DNA of 64,000 nt from Antilocapra americana. Taxonomy: Eukaryota; Chordata; Mammalia; Artiodactyla; Antilocapridae. The stretch is taken from NCBI GenBank assembly GCA_007570785.1, contig ML664174.1, positions 2,115,504-2,179,503 of the forward strand, given 5' to 3'. How positions within the stretch are numbered: the first letter of the stretch is position 1; every line of letters starts with the position of its first letter. Shown here in pieces: positions 1 to 13,300 of this stretch. A program made the position numbers and the translations under genes. The notes under the pieces were generated by a model, which worked only from the letters and a program-made list of their open reading frames with translations, was not told the DNA's origin and searched no databases.

Positions 1-1299
1 CAGGCCTTACTTAACACTCAAGGTCAGCAACTACTACACATACTATCTCCAAAAGCAATTTCTTTCCATACTAAAAGCTGCATTCTAACAGACTGGAGAC
101 TGCTGTCTATCTGTAAAACGTCCAAGACAGCATGCTCTCTACAGGTTAATGCTTAATAGGTACGCACTGTCTTGTCATATATCACCATACCTCAGAATGA
201 AGTCACTCTAAATGAGTATCTAAAACAGATGAAAAAAAAAAAAAAAAAAAGTAGCTCTCCGAGGGAAGAATGTACTCATTTTATATCTATTCCACAGGGA
301 AATTCTGTAACACATAATTTGTTTTCTTGGATGCCAAACTGTGAAACATTAATACAAGGAGTAGTAATATTCCTAATAATAGTTTTGTGTGTTCAATTTA
401 CACTTAAATCTTAGCCAAAAGGCTGGGAAGCGATGCGTGTTCAATTTAAATCAGTTTCTCTCCTCGTGGGGGAAAAAAGAAAAAAACACAGAAGGAAGCA
501 AGGCATAATTGAGAGAAAGCAGAGGTTCTATCTAGCACTTTATTACACCTCAGAATATTGAAATAATGTACTGCTATTTTATGATTCAGTAATTTTATTT
601 TGCATTTTCTACAAAGTCAAACTCTTGGCATTCTTTCAATATAAGGTGTTACTCCAATGTTTTAATTATTTTGGCTACAGTGTATTAAATTATACATATT
701 AAATGCATTCACTACATGCCTAGATTCTTTCAGGAAAGGGAGAAGAAAAAATCAAAACAATGCCCATAAATAACCTTAGGGAAATGGTAGTTTGGAGTGG
801 AGGAAACAGAACAAAGCAAACCATTTCATCATAGTGCCGTAAGTGTTAGAAGAGTGAGAGAAGCCATGGGAACAGAGATGAGAAAAGACAGGCTTCACAG
901 ACCTCACATCATAATAGTAAAGTAACTGGGTGCGGAGAGGGGACTCAGATTACTATGTAGTGCTCCAGAAATCCTTGAAGACAAAAATTTCTAGACCACC
1001 CTAGATAATCACAAAGGCATGTTAAAATTTTCTATAAAACCTGAAGTTCTTTAAAATGCATGAAGAAAAGTTCATCTGTTTTAATACTATTATGAACTTC
1101 CTTCCAAAGAAGATCCATAGAATTGTCATTTTCCAACAGGCCCCAACCCCTGGAAAACAGCATTATCGACTACGGGGCTAATTACAAGATGAATTCAGAT
1201 TTTTCTTTCTCACTCCACTGAGTGAACTTGCACTCTGCTGCAGAAAATACAGCTAATAATAAGATGACAGTGTGAGTTCATAAAGCAAGGTTTCTTTAC
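1..1299 (-). other. RBM25: RBM25 intron 13 (partial)
   Basis: AT-rich intronic sequence. I see no exon with homology to the rest of RBM25, no ruminant SINE and no LINE. There is an A-run at about 231-250. Confidence 0.7.
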
Positions 1300-1373
1300 C
1301 TGTAATATTTTGGATCATCTCTATCATCATCATAGTCTTCTAAAAATTCTTTTAGTCGTTTAGCTTCTTTTGC
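1300..1373 (-). CDS. RBM25: RBM25 exon 13: [20 protein letters not shown]...
   Basis: A 74-nt exon ending PKYY plus two bases of an Arg codon. It is the last RBM25 exon in the window. The acceptor CTTCAAAG ends at 1374 and the donor ACAG/GTAAAG is at 1299. The protein should continue with the acidic region and PWI domain in exons to the left of position 1. Confidence 0.96.
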
Positions 1374-4300
1374 CTTTGAAGAAATGAAGGACAAAATGTG
1401 GAAAATTAATATAAAAGTAGTTTAAATTGCATTTCCTCCTTTACTGGGAAACGTTTTTCTTACCCATACCACTTGAACTTTTTTAATTCTCATAAACTTC
1501 ATATATTAAAAGTAAATAACATTAGATTTTTTAAATCTTTTATTCCTGAAAGCAAATCAGGGGTTCTCTCATGGTCCAGCGATTAAGAACCTGCCTTGCA
1601 ATACATGGGACACAGGTTTGATCCCTGGTCCAGGAAGATCCCACATGCCATGGAACAACTAAGTCCATGCACAACAGCAAAGACCCAGCACAGCCAAAAA
1701 TAATTAAAAATACATAATATTTTTTTTAAAAAGCAAATCAGATTTAGAACTTATCTATGAAATGGAAACTACAGAGCATGCTACAATAAATTTTCTCTAT
1801 ATTATAATCTTCATAGCAACTTTTTTCTAATGAAACCTGAGCACACCAAGAAACAAAACTAAAGGTTTTCTTACTGAATCTGTTAACTAGACAAAAATAT
1901 TTTATACTTTCATTTACAGGTGGATGATGGTACAAGAAGTAGCTTTTATGACATGAAGGATTAAAATTTTAAATCACGTTTATGTATCAATCTAAAGGTA
2001 ATGCCGGACTGAGTATACAAAACATGAAACAACAGAAATCTCCTGCTCTTATTTTTGGAATTTTAAACACAACTACTATTATATTTCACAGAAATATTAT
2101 TTAATCTTTATATAAAGATAAAAAAATATTTTAAAATTAGTATTTATAATCTATCTCTCTACTATATTAACAACTTTAATGTGTATGTGCTAAGTCGCTT
2201 CAGTCATGTCTGACTCTCTGCGACCCTATGGGCTGTGCCTGCCAACTCCTCTGTCTATGGGGATTCTCCAGGTAAGAACACTACCAGTGGGCTGCCAAGT
2301 CTTCCTCCAGGGAATCTTCCCACCCAGGATGGAACCCTCCTCTTACATCTCCTGCACTGGCAGGTGGGTTCTTTACCACTGGTGCCACCTGGGAAACCCA
2401 ACAACTATCACATCTATATGAAAAGCAGATGTAGGTTCCTATCTGCAGTAAAATATTAATAATTTCATCCAGTCCAAATGTTATTGATACATCGCTGTAA
2501 AGACTCCCCCCAAAACACACACAAAAACTTCCCCAATCTAACCATCTATTCATGGCCAACTTCTTCCCACAGACAAAACTAATCTGTACTCCACTCCCAA
2601 AATATTGTGAACACACTTTTATCATACCTCAAAACAGTCACGCACACAGTACAGTAACTACTTCATCTCCCTAACAATACTATCCCACTGTTTAAAGAGT
2701 ATGAAGCATTAATTATTCCTATACACCCAGGACCTAACACAAAATCTGCCAAATGAATGCAAGTAGATTGTAAGGTAGTGATGACCATATTTACAAATAT
2801 CTAAATAAAACACAGGAAGACCCATAAGGTATGTACTAAAATATTAACTTAAGTCACCTCTTATGAGTAACACAAACTTTCACTTTTTATACTATATACT
2901 TTTGTTCCTTGAACATTTTTTAATCAACAAGTAACTATTTTCTAACTGGAGGGTTTTTTTTTAAGCTCCCCAACAAAAAATTACTAATAGGAAACTTTTC
3001 TCTAGAAAGACAGATTTCAGATTTGCTTATAGGAAATGGAATCACTTCTTAAAGTAATTTTGTCTTTTACTGTATCATTCTCTCTTTCTAACCTAAGGGT
3101 TAAGAAGAAATTCTAGAATGGGAGCTACGATCCAGGGAAATCAAAATTACTTTAAATAACTCTAGGACTTTAAAAGATCTACCATCTGGAAAACCCATAC
3201 TATCTAATTGCTGTAGGCACCCTTTTGGTTACTTATAAAAATTCCATCTATGTCTCATGTTCAAAAGCTATTTGAAGAAGGTTCCTAACTTTAATGATGT
3301 TTTTGGGAGAACAGACTCCAAACTGGAGATAAAGAAGCTTTCATGACTCTCTGGGTAAAGACAGAACATATGGAACATACTATAGAAGCAAATACTATGA
3401 TAAAATATATTATCTTTTCATCATTTAACTTCATTAACCTATGCCAATTGCTTCACTATTAGTTTATCAAATAGTGTAAATGCAAAAAATAATCATTTTT
3501 AAGATTATAACGTAGTTAAAAGGAAGGATAATATAGTAACATAAGGAAAAACAGTAACTCTTAAGTGCTGAAGTCAGTAATTCTGATTTATAAAAACAGA
3601 TCTTCTCATAAGACTGTTTCCTTCACCCGAATATACTACCCCAATAGAGTATCAAAGCCTCTAAAACCCTCTTCAAATCAAAAAATGCTGCAGATTCTTA
3701 ACCAAAGAAAGTTCTATAAATCTTCATTTTATACATTATTCTATAACAGGTTTACTCTGACAATATGCCAAATGATAATTTAGTTTATAGGAAGCCAAAA
3801 TACAAATAACAGGAAGAAAGGGAGGCAAGAGGGAGACTCAAGAGGGAGGGGAAATATGTACACCAATGGTTAATTCATGTTGATGTATGACAGAAATAAA
3901 ACCAATATTGTAAAGCAATCAATCAATTAAAAATAAATATTTTAAAAAAGACAAATAAGAAGAAACATTTTGGTGTACTGAAACTGTTTCAACTTCACTT
4001 GAAATATATAAAAATTCTTTATATTGGAGCTCAGGTTTTTTTTGAGATGATACTTTTTAATTATAAAGTCACTTCTACTTATACTTCTACTTACTTTGAT
4101 CTGATTTTTATCTGAAAAACCACTTATTTTTAACCAAGAAAATTACCATTTCTCTTCTTCTTTCTTCTTCTCTTTCAGCCTCTTTTTCATACTCCCGGGT
4201 TTTCTTTCGTTCTCTGATTTCCCAATTCTTAAGGCGCTAAAAAGAGAAATTATCAAAAGTTTTAAAAATGTATACAAAAGGTTCTAAAATTTTTGACTAA

Positions 4301-7300
4301 CCCACTAAATACCAACTTTTACAAATAAAAGCATTCCCTCAATTTACCTCTTGATAGGCAGCCTCTTTCTCTCGGAGCTTTCTTTCAAGTTTTCTTCGTT
4401 CATATGCATCTTCTTCATCTTCTTCTCGATCTCGCTTCTTGTCTTTCTCTCGCTCACGTTCCCGTTCCCTTTCTCGCTCTCTCTCGCGCTCACGCTCCCG
4501 CTCTCGTTCCCGTTCTCTCTCTCTTTCTCTTTCCCTCTCCCGTTCCCTTTCACGATCTCTGCTCTTTTCTCTACATAAACAAAAGATTGTAAAAATCTGT
4601 CAGTTTCCTTTGTGTTTTCCTTTAAAAACCAAGAGAAAGGAGGACAACATATAATATGAAATAACAGATAAACTCACAAGCCAGAATTTGGCACTTGGTT
4701 TCTGCAGAATTGTAAACTCCTCCATACAAATCAGAAAGACACAGACTATAATCCTAGCACCAAATTCGAAACTGCCTTCTAAACTCGATGTTAATGCTTA
4801 TCACCATCTCAGAAAACAAAAAAATCCTGAATAAGAAAAATACTAAGGGCCGATGAACATGACCCAAGATAGTCAACTTCAGTAGCGATCAAGCCAATAG
4901 AGACAATGGCAAAGGTGTAAAGTAAAGAGCATTCCGGCATGCTGCATGCATAAACTAGAACTACAGCTGACTCTTGAATAACATGGGTTTGAATTGTACA
5001 GGTCTACGGGGGCTTCTCAGGTGGCTCAGTGGTAAAGAATCCACCTAGCAATGCCAGAGTCACAGAAGACTCGGGTTCTATCCTTGGGTCGCCAAGTATT
5101 TTTGCTGGGATAATCCCAAGAACAAAGGAGCCTGGTGGGCTACAGTCCATGGAGTCACCAAGAATCACACACGACTGAGCATCTGAGCATGCACACACAT
5201 ATTTATAAATGGTGTTTTCTCAGCCATAGGTACTACGGTACTACACAATCCGAGGCAGGTCAAATCAATGGACATAGAACCACAGATACAAAAACCGTGT
5301 ATACAGATGGCCATCTATAAGTTATACTCAGATTTCTGACTGCACAGAGTTGACACTCCTAACCCCAGCATTGTTCAAGAGTTAACTGTAAACAATGCAG
5401 CGATGAACATTGGGGTGCACGTGGCTCTTTCAATTCTGGTTTCCTCGGTGTATATGCCCAGCAGTGGGATTGCCGGGTCATATGGCAGGTCTATTTGAAG
5501 CTTTTTAAGGAACCTCCACACTGTTTTCCATAGTGGCTGTACTAGTTTGCATTCCCACCAACAGTGTAAGAGGGTTCCCTTTTCTCCACATCCTTTCCAG
5601 CATTTATTGCTTGTAGACTTTTGGATGGCAGCCATTCTGACTGGTGTAAAGTGGTACCTCATTGTAGTTTTGATTTGCATTTCTCTGATAATGAGTGATG
5701 TTGAGCATCTTTTCATGTGTTTGTTCCCGGGGGGGAGGGAGGAGGGAGGGGGGACCCGGAGGGGAAGCATATGTAAACCCATGGTGATATCATGACAATG
5801 TATGGCAAAAACAATAATAAAAAAAAATAAAAAATAAAAATAAATAAAAAAATTAAAAAAAAAGAAGTATATAAATATGAGATCAGATTAAAAAAATCTA
5901 AAAAAAAAAAAAAGTTAACTGTACATCTTCAGCAATAAGAAGTTCTCAAGCATTTAATTCAGAGGGATAAAACCAAACTGCAGATTTGTGATACCATGGA
6001 TTCTAATAAAATACAAATGCATGTATATATGAAACAATATACTTTGGTAAAAGTATAAAACCATGACTTTATACATGTCAAATCTTAACTGTGGTTATTC
6101 AAGAGAATGATGGTTATTCCAGGGAAGGAAGGAATTTAATGCCCACTACAGATTATAAAGCACTGAATTTCAGTAACTGGTGGACCGCGTTTCAGCTACA
6201 ACTAAGTGGAATATCTCAACACAGTAATGTATATATGAAAACTAGCTTGGGAAAAAAGTGAACTTTCTTCTCTTCCCTTTTTTTGTTTGCTTCCTTCTAC
6301 TCACTCCCTTCTCTTTGTTCATTTTTGCTTTCCCTCATTCCTGAAGAATTAGAGATGATACCTCATATGAAGTCTATATAATGATGAAAAAGTTTTAAAT
6401 AAAACAAAAGTGAAATCACTAGGAACCATCAAGAAAAAACGAACTTGTCTGGGAGGTAAGGTGTGACCATCCAATGGGCTATGGGACCAAATAAACACTA
6501 GGAACTAAAAGCAGTGCAACTAGAGCTCGTTTTCCACACAGGAGACCTCAATCAGTGACTAAAAACAGCACCCACTAACCAAGAGAATCATGTTTATCCA
6601 AAACATTGGGAGGACAACTGGTGCATTCTAGATCTGAGTAAAACCTGGCTTCCCACAGAAACTAACCCAAAGTTGAAAACTGTTCGTTTAACCAGTATTT
6701 CACGTGTGTGTGGGACAGCAAACCAGGCATGGTCAGGAAATTCTCTCAACACATCAATGTAAATGGCCCCAGAGTACTAACGTGTAATTCTATTAAAGCT
6801 ATCAGGCACAGAGTAACTTCATATAGCCTTACCTTGACCGACTCCGATCCTTATTCCGGTCTGAGCTCCTTTCTCGATCGCGGTCCCGATCTCGCTCTCG
6901 ATCCCGGTCTCGATCTCTCTCTTTCGTCCGGTCACGATCCCTATCTCGTTCTCGTTCCCGCTCCCGTTCCTTCTCCTTTTCTCGTTCACGTTCTCTTTCC
7001 CTTTCTCGTTCCCGTTCTCGCCTTTCTCGTTCCCTTTCACGCTCCCTCTCTCTTTCTCTCCGTTCTTTCTCAATTTCCTGTCTTTCTTTTTCCTTTTTGC
7101 CTTTCTCTTCTTCCAGTTTCTAGAAACCAATAAAAGTACTTTTAGAGTTAACTCTATAGCTCCAATATTCAGACTTTTCCCGGCGCAATGCCCAATACTG
7201 GGAACAACAACAACAAAATCAAACCACTGGTACTTCAACATTAAATACTAGAGGTTTTACTTGACAAATTAAACTGAAGCAATCACAAGCCTAGGCAGAT

Positions 7301-10300
7301 TTCGTGCAAAACCATATACTCTACATAGACCAGGAATCTCCAATCTTGGATGCTGGGAGATTGTGTCAAGTGTGGTTGACCACTCAATGACTATCTAATA
7401 ACTAAAATGACCATGAGGAATGTGATGGCTCACATGTAATTCTTCCCATTATGAATTTCTTTAAATCACTGGGATAACTATTGCTAACTATAACCCCATA
7501 CTTCCAATTACCTAAGGATTATTAGTTGAGTGTTTCAAAGGGGGAAGGTGGGGGAAGAGAGTAAGGTCATTTGAATGCAACTAGTCTTCTGCCCTCTGAT
7601 TTGCCCACCCTCCAAAAGACAAGGTGAATTCAGGCATTATCTGCCCTATCACGTATGTAAACATTTACTCCCACCATTACAAGATGGACAGCCCACCAAA
7701 TACAAAAAGTTTGAAAATCACTCACTTCAAGCAGAAAGGTACATAATCATAGTATTTTATTTAATAAGATTAATTTCTGGCTTAATTTTAAAGCAACATA
7801 TTTATACCCATTATGCCTATAAGACAATGAAATATATCAACAGTGATAAATCCATCCTTGGAAGGAACAATTGCATATTAACTTACAGATGCTGTGCTAG
7901 GACATGGATCGCCAACACTGGATTAACCTTGCCTATAAGCTATGCTTCTGGGAGGAAGAGCAAGTACATGGTTCACAAATAAACCAAATAACAAGTCAGA
8001 CCAAGTTCGTACCCTGACAAGATTACCAGTGTACCACACAGTTTCTACACAAACTCAGGGAAAAAAAAAAAACCCAAACAGGAAAAACAAAACAAAAACA
8101 AAACACATTTTTCCTGTTTCCATGTTTAGTGTCATAAAAATGAAATTTAAATTACAACAATAAAATGTGCATTTTTTTCTTTTCTCAGTCATGTAAAGCA
8201 TTTAAAACAACTTTAAAAAAGCAATCTTACCTGTTTATTCTTTTTCTCTCGCTCATGGATCAGAGAACTGATAGAGGATTATGAAAGAAAGCTAATGCAT
8301 GAGAAATCAATATATTCAGCTGTGGTGCCAGTCTATATCAAAATGGAATGGAGGCAAAGCCAATACTGAATACATTGAAATTACAAAGAGAAGAGAAAAG
8401 AAATGGCAGAAAGAGGACAGAAATTGTAAACTATTTAAATGGGCAAATTCTAATTTCTGAAACAGTCATCTAATGAAATTTTTAAAATGTATCGTAAAAT
8501 GAGGCTATACTATATGAAACTTACCTCAGTATCATACACTTAAAAGAAATTTGTTTATTTCTGAGATAATACTTACAGATTATTTTAGCTCTTCCAATAA
8601 TAATTTTTTTGGTAGAGTCCCTCAATTGTTCTACTTTTGCTTAATCACTATACTACTTATTTCTTAAATGTATATTTCCATTTAATTAAATAATTTGTTT
8701 CAGAATTCATTTCAAAAGTTTTCTTCTAAGTAAATGAAAAAGTGAGTGAATCTGGTCCATACTAAACACAATTCTAAAAGATTATATAATATATATGCAG
8801 TAAATAGATACACACATACACACACACATATATATATTTTTAAGACAAAGACTGGAGAAAGAAAAAATAAAGTGAGTCTAAAAAGATTTAAGAAAGTAGT
8901 GAAAGAATGAAGAGAAAAGGACAGGAAAAAAAAACATAAATCTTACCTTACTCTCTCTTCAGACTCGTCCGTGCTGTAAATGGACGCCCCCTGCCACGCT
9001 GATACCCTGACAGTCTGTGGTTATTTAATAAACTCATACCAAAACATGCAAAGGTTCACTGAGCTCAATTTTTGTTACTGGAGTTTCAAATACCCCTTTT
9101 AACTGTACCACCCAATAAAAAGAACAGCTTTTCTTTTTCACTTTGATTTTATTTTTAAAGCACATTTTGGAAATGCAAAACATTCTCTCCCCACAGTGAA
9201 ATATGTGTAAGGCAGTCAAAGGCCTGACAGCTTCTCAAACTCTGAAACAAATATCTTTGCAATCAATTTTTTAAAAACATTATTTCCTCATACTTTACCA
9301 ATGACATGACAGGATTTAACAAGTAACGACAAAAGGGGGGCAAACCACACACACAGTGTATACCACTTTCAAGCTTACTCAGACCCTGAATTTGAGTATT
9401 GAACCTAACCAAAAGCATACCTCTAAAATGACTTCCCATGGACTAACTTCTTAACTTTAAATTGGGAAAACTACATTTGTGCTTTTAGACATACTTAATT
9501 CCTGAAAAAGTCATGTGTATGTGAGCTAGGGCTCAGCATCAGGATAATGTGTTCGGCAGCATTGATTCTATGACATTAACTGTCAATAAGGGATTTTGAA
9601 AGCTACAAGAAAAAATAAGATTAAATAAAATAAAAAATGAACACTTAACATCTCACTGAGTTAAAGGTCACTCAATCTTAGGAGTAAGAACCAGTAACAT
9701 CTTATTATCTCCAGCATCAAAATACATTTCATGCAGTGTTTGCATTTCACTGTCCTTAAGCATCACCTTCAACACCAGCGAACATTCACAGATGCACTGT
9801 CATTGAGAGAAGCTTTCAATAGGCGAAACTCGTGAGTGGGATTTTCTATGCATAAATATCCATTTCCAAGCCAGTTACCCCTTTGCATATTTTTCTGAGG
9901 GGGCATCCATAAATATAATAAAAAACAGAAGCTCATACTTACATCCTATTCCTTGTTACTTTCCAAGCTGAGAGTTTCATCTTGCATTAGTCACCATATG
10001 ATCTCTATCATAATGGTGGGGGTCAATGAATAGATTAGCTTTATGGGAATTTACAGTTCTTCCATGCATCTAAAATTTGGTAAGTCTGGTAACCACTGAC
10101 CTATTTTTTAAAATCTCCCCCTCTCAACTTAAATCTATACAAATATAATCTTAAATTTTAATCTCAGCTCTAAAGAAAAGGTTTTCCTAAGATTAAGTTA
10201 AATAACTGCCCCCAGAAATACACTACAGTGTATGTTATTCTGCTGCCCCCTTGAATTGTTTAAATCTGACCTTGATGTTTATGTTGAAATCTAAAAATAA

Positions 10301-13300
10301 AACTAGCTTTTATTCATATTAAAGTGAGATGACTGCAGAGTAGTCAGTAACTGAGAAGTCTACACACAATATGCCAAGGACTACTCTACTATGGCACTGG
10401 TCTTCTGCTTCTTTGTTTCTATCTAAGTATAAATTAAACCTAGACAAAAAGCATTTAAAATCATATTCTACTGTAAGGTTGATTTTTTTTCTTTGTTTGC
10501 TTTGGATTCTGTAAAAAGTCTAGATTGGTATCAAGTGAAAAAACAAGAATACTACCTTGTGTGTGTCTCTGAATTTACTGATCTCTCGAGATATCAGGTC
10601 TCTCTTGTCTTCTTCCATTTCTATAGCATTTATATCCTCCTAAAAAACAGAAGGGACAGGTAGGAATGCATAGAGAGCAATCTACATTGATAAAAATAAA
10701 AATTAAAAGCTAGATATTCTGTACAGGCTTTACAAAACACAGGAATAAATTTTAAAAAATCTTACATAGTAACAAATCTAAGTTAAACAGTAAAGAAGAC
10801 AAGAATCACATATCTGGCAAGTAGCAGTAAACATTTAGTTACTGTCAAAGCCTGTAATGTAAACGAACCTTAGTGATGAGTGGATAAGGGATCAGTGGGG
10901 CCACGGGAAATCTGCGGAAGATCTGCGGAAAAATCCACAAAGATTAAAACAAACAGTTCATATGACTCTGAAAAACGATTTTCTATACATTTATACTTGT
11001 CAGATTTCTGTAACATTTTCTTGATTTTAAATTACTTGATAACAAGAGATTTCACTCAATTTATCACCTACCACTTCCACTCCTTCCAACACCCCCAACC
11101 AGTGGAATAAGGAGGTCTCACACTAGCAATGTGGGATCTTATTCATCCTTTCCAAGAGAGAGGAAACAATCAAAACAACAAAGTTTACCCAATAATTCTT
11201 GCCACAGAGCAGAATTTTTTGACTCTCTCACCTCAAACCATTTCAGATGAAGGTGTCTTGGTATTTTCTCTTCTGCCATTAAAGGGGAAAGAGGAAGAAC
11301 AAACTCTACAGGTCTCTATTACCCTATACTTGATGGACTCTTACCAATTACCATTTCCAGTAACTGGCACTTCACTAGACAGCTTTTTATGGCCACATAA
11401 ACAAGAAGCCAAATAATAAAAATATATCTGATGTATCAGAAAGAAAGCTGAAGATAGCTTAATAAGACAATGAAATCCAGAACTGTATGAACTATAAAAA
11501 TGCCTTGATATTAATTCACAATGTTTACAGTACTACTTTTCCAGGGCATATACCATCCATTCATAAAATATACTTCCAATATGTTTAAAGAACATTCCCC
11601 ATATATTCAAATGAAAGTAACTAAGAAAAACCACACGTTTTCCTTCCACCTGGACTCCCTACTGTTCAATCCACTTAGACTGACAAAAGTGGGTGATGAC
11701 CTAATAAAATACTGGAGAGGAGTTTTCATCTTGTATTGCTCTTGCATAGTACTCCACTTATAAGGCCAAAAGCATTACTGCTGATGGAGTGAAATGAAAC
11801 GTGGTTTATAAGGAAAAGTGGCTCAGAAATCTGAATGGGTCAAAATCCTCAGTGAACAAGACCTGGTATCCCACTTGGAGCAGAGAAAAATAATTACAGA
11901 GTAAGGCAAAACACGGCCAGCTCTTCCATGGCAAAAGGGGGGAAAAGGGGGGGAAAAAAACTTTACTCCTTAATATTAATTCCTATCCATCACTCAAGTT
12001 TGTCCTTTCCCCCCCTTACTTAATGAATCCACAAATAAATACAAGCTTCCATGTCACTGCTTTTCAAAAATGTAGAAACCGGAATGTTTTTGGTTTTTTT
12101 AAAAAAGGAAGATAAAACATGGTCAAATTAGCCTTAACAGCATATTGTTATAAATGCCAGTCATTCTATTTTCCCCTTGTAAGTTGGAATGTAATGAAAG
12201 CACAAGAATGACAGCACAAAATGTAAATTGTAGAAATGATTCTGCTGGCATAAATCAGTAACACATACGTCCTCCTTCTTTTCCTTCTTCTTCTTCCTGG
12301 GGTGAGAGTCAGATTCTTGTGAGGGGGCATTGAGCTCACTGGAGTATTCCCGTATTAAAACTTCAATGGCCCCTTTGATCATCTGATCTCTTCTCTTTGT
12401 TTCTTCATCTAAGGCTTCTTCATCATCATTAGTGACAGTTTCTGGCCTGGCATTCTTAAAAAAAAAAAAAAAAAAACAAGGTAGATTCAGGAGATGGGAA
12501 AGGGAGGGAAAAAAAAAACCCTCAAACAAGAAAATCAAAATCATTCTAAAACAAGTTAGTACACAAAACAAACACGTTTTCTCCAAAATATCTTTGTAGT
12601 CCTATTAAATGCAGACTTAGCTTTACTCCCAACTTCACAAAACTAAACTGTATTTGGTTCACATTTTTTTCCCTTAAACTGTCCTTTATCATTTTCTTTT
12701 CTTTGGTCCCTTGATATCTAACATTCTGACCCCTAACTAGCAACAGAAAGACTGAATCACAAGGTTAGCATACTACACATCTGAAAAGCTTTCACAATTT
12801 TTCAGATCCTCTTGCTCAATACTTGCACAAACTAATGACGTTTACTGAGTAACTCATTCGAGTGTTGAAAACTTAATTACACTGAAAAAGCAAAATACAG
12901 TTTTATGTCCCTATGATAGCCACCATTTTAAATAAACAAAAACAGGGACTTCCCTGGCAGTCCCGTTGTTAAGATTCAATGCTCCCACTGCAGGGGATGC
13001 AGGTATACTGTGGGGTACCGCCAAAACAAAACAAAAATAAATATAATAATATATTTATATTAGACAATATAACAAAATATATAGTATATAAAAGAAAACA
13101 TAAAAATATGATAAAGTGAAAAAATATATACATAATAATAACCAAAAACATATGTAGGTTAAACAAATAAAACTATATTCAGCAAAGGCTATACAGAACA
13201 AAATGTAAACATTAGGAAGACCAGGAGCTGAAATGATGGCTTCTCTTTTCCCCCTCTGCTTTCTGCGATGTGGGAATGCCATTTAAAAATCTCATATAAC

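Larger units (their letters stand above)
7120..10555 (-). other. RBM25: RBM25 intron 9, repeat-free, with exon-like islands
   Basis: A 3.4-kb intron with no recognisable SINE or LINE, except a short (CA)n at about 8811-8826. It contains three strong GTAAG-type donor sites paired with upstream AGs, listed separately. It also has a TTTGCATA/TATGCATA cluster near 9848-9893. The absence of transposons in a genome otherwise full of them suggests constraint (inference). Confidence 0.6.

Noticed and set aside
4351..4654. Plus-strand Ser/Arg- and Leu/Phe-rich open frames
   Set aside because: They are antisense readings of the RBM25 RE repeat (exon 11). The minus-strand frame matches RBM25 and is bounded by splice sites.
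6708..7241. Open frames on both strands around the RD repeat
   Set aside because: The plus frame is antisense to RBM25 exon 10. The minus 140-codon frame is a shifted reading of the same repeat crossing both splice sites.
9700..9900. Box C/D snoRNA in RBM25 intron 9 (TGATG-like motifs on minus)
   Set aside because: A TGATGC appears twice, but I find no matching D box (CTGA) with a terminal stem.
12161..12586. Minus 141-codon ORF as one gene
   Set aside because: Its core is RBM25 exon 7. The ends are intron read-through beyond clear GT and AG sites.
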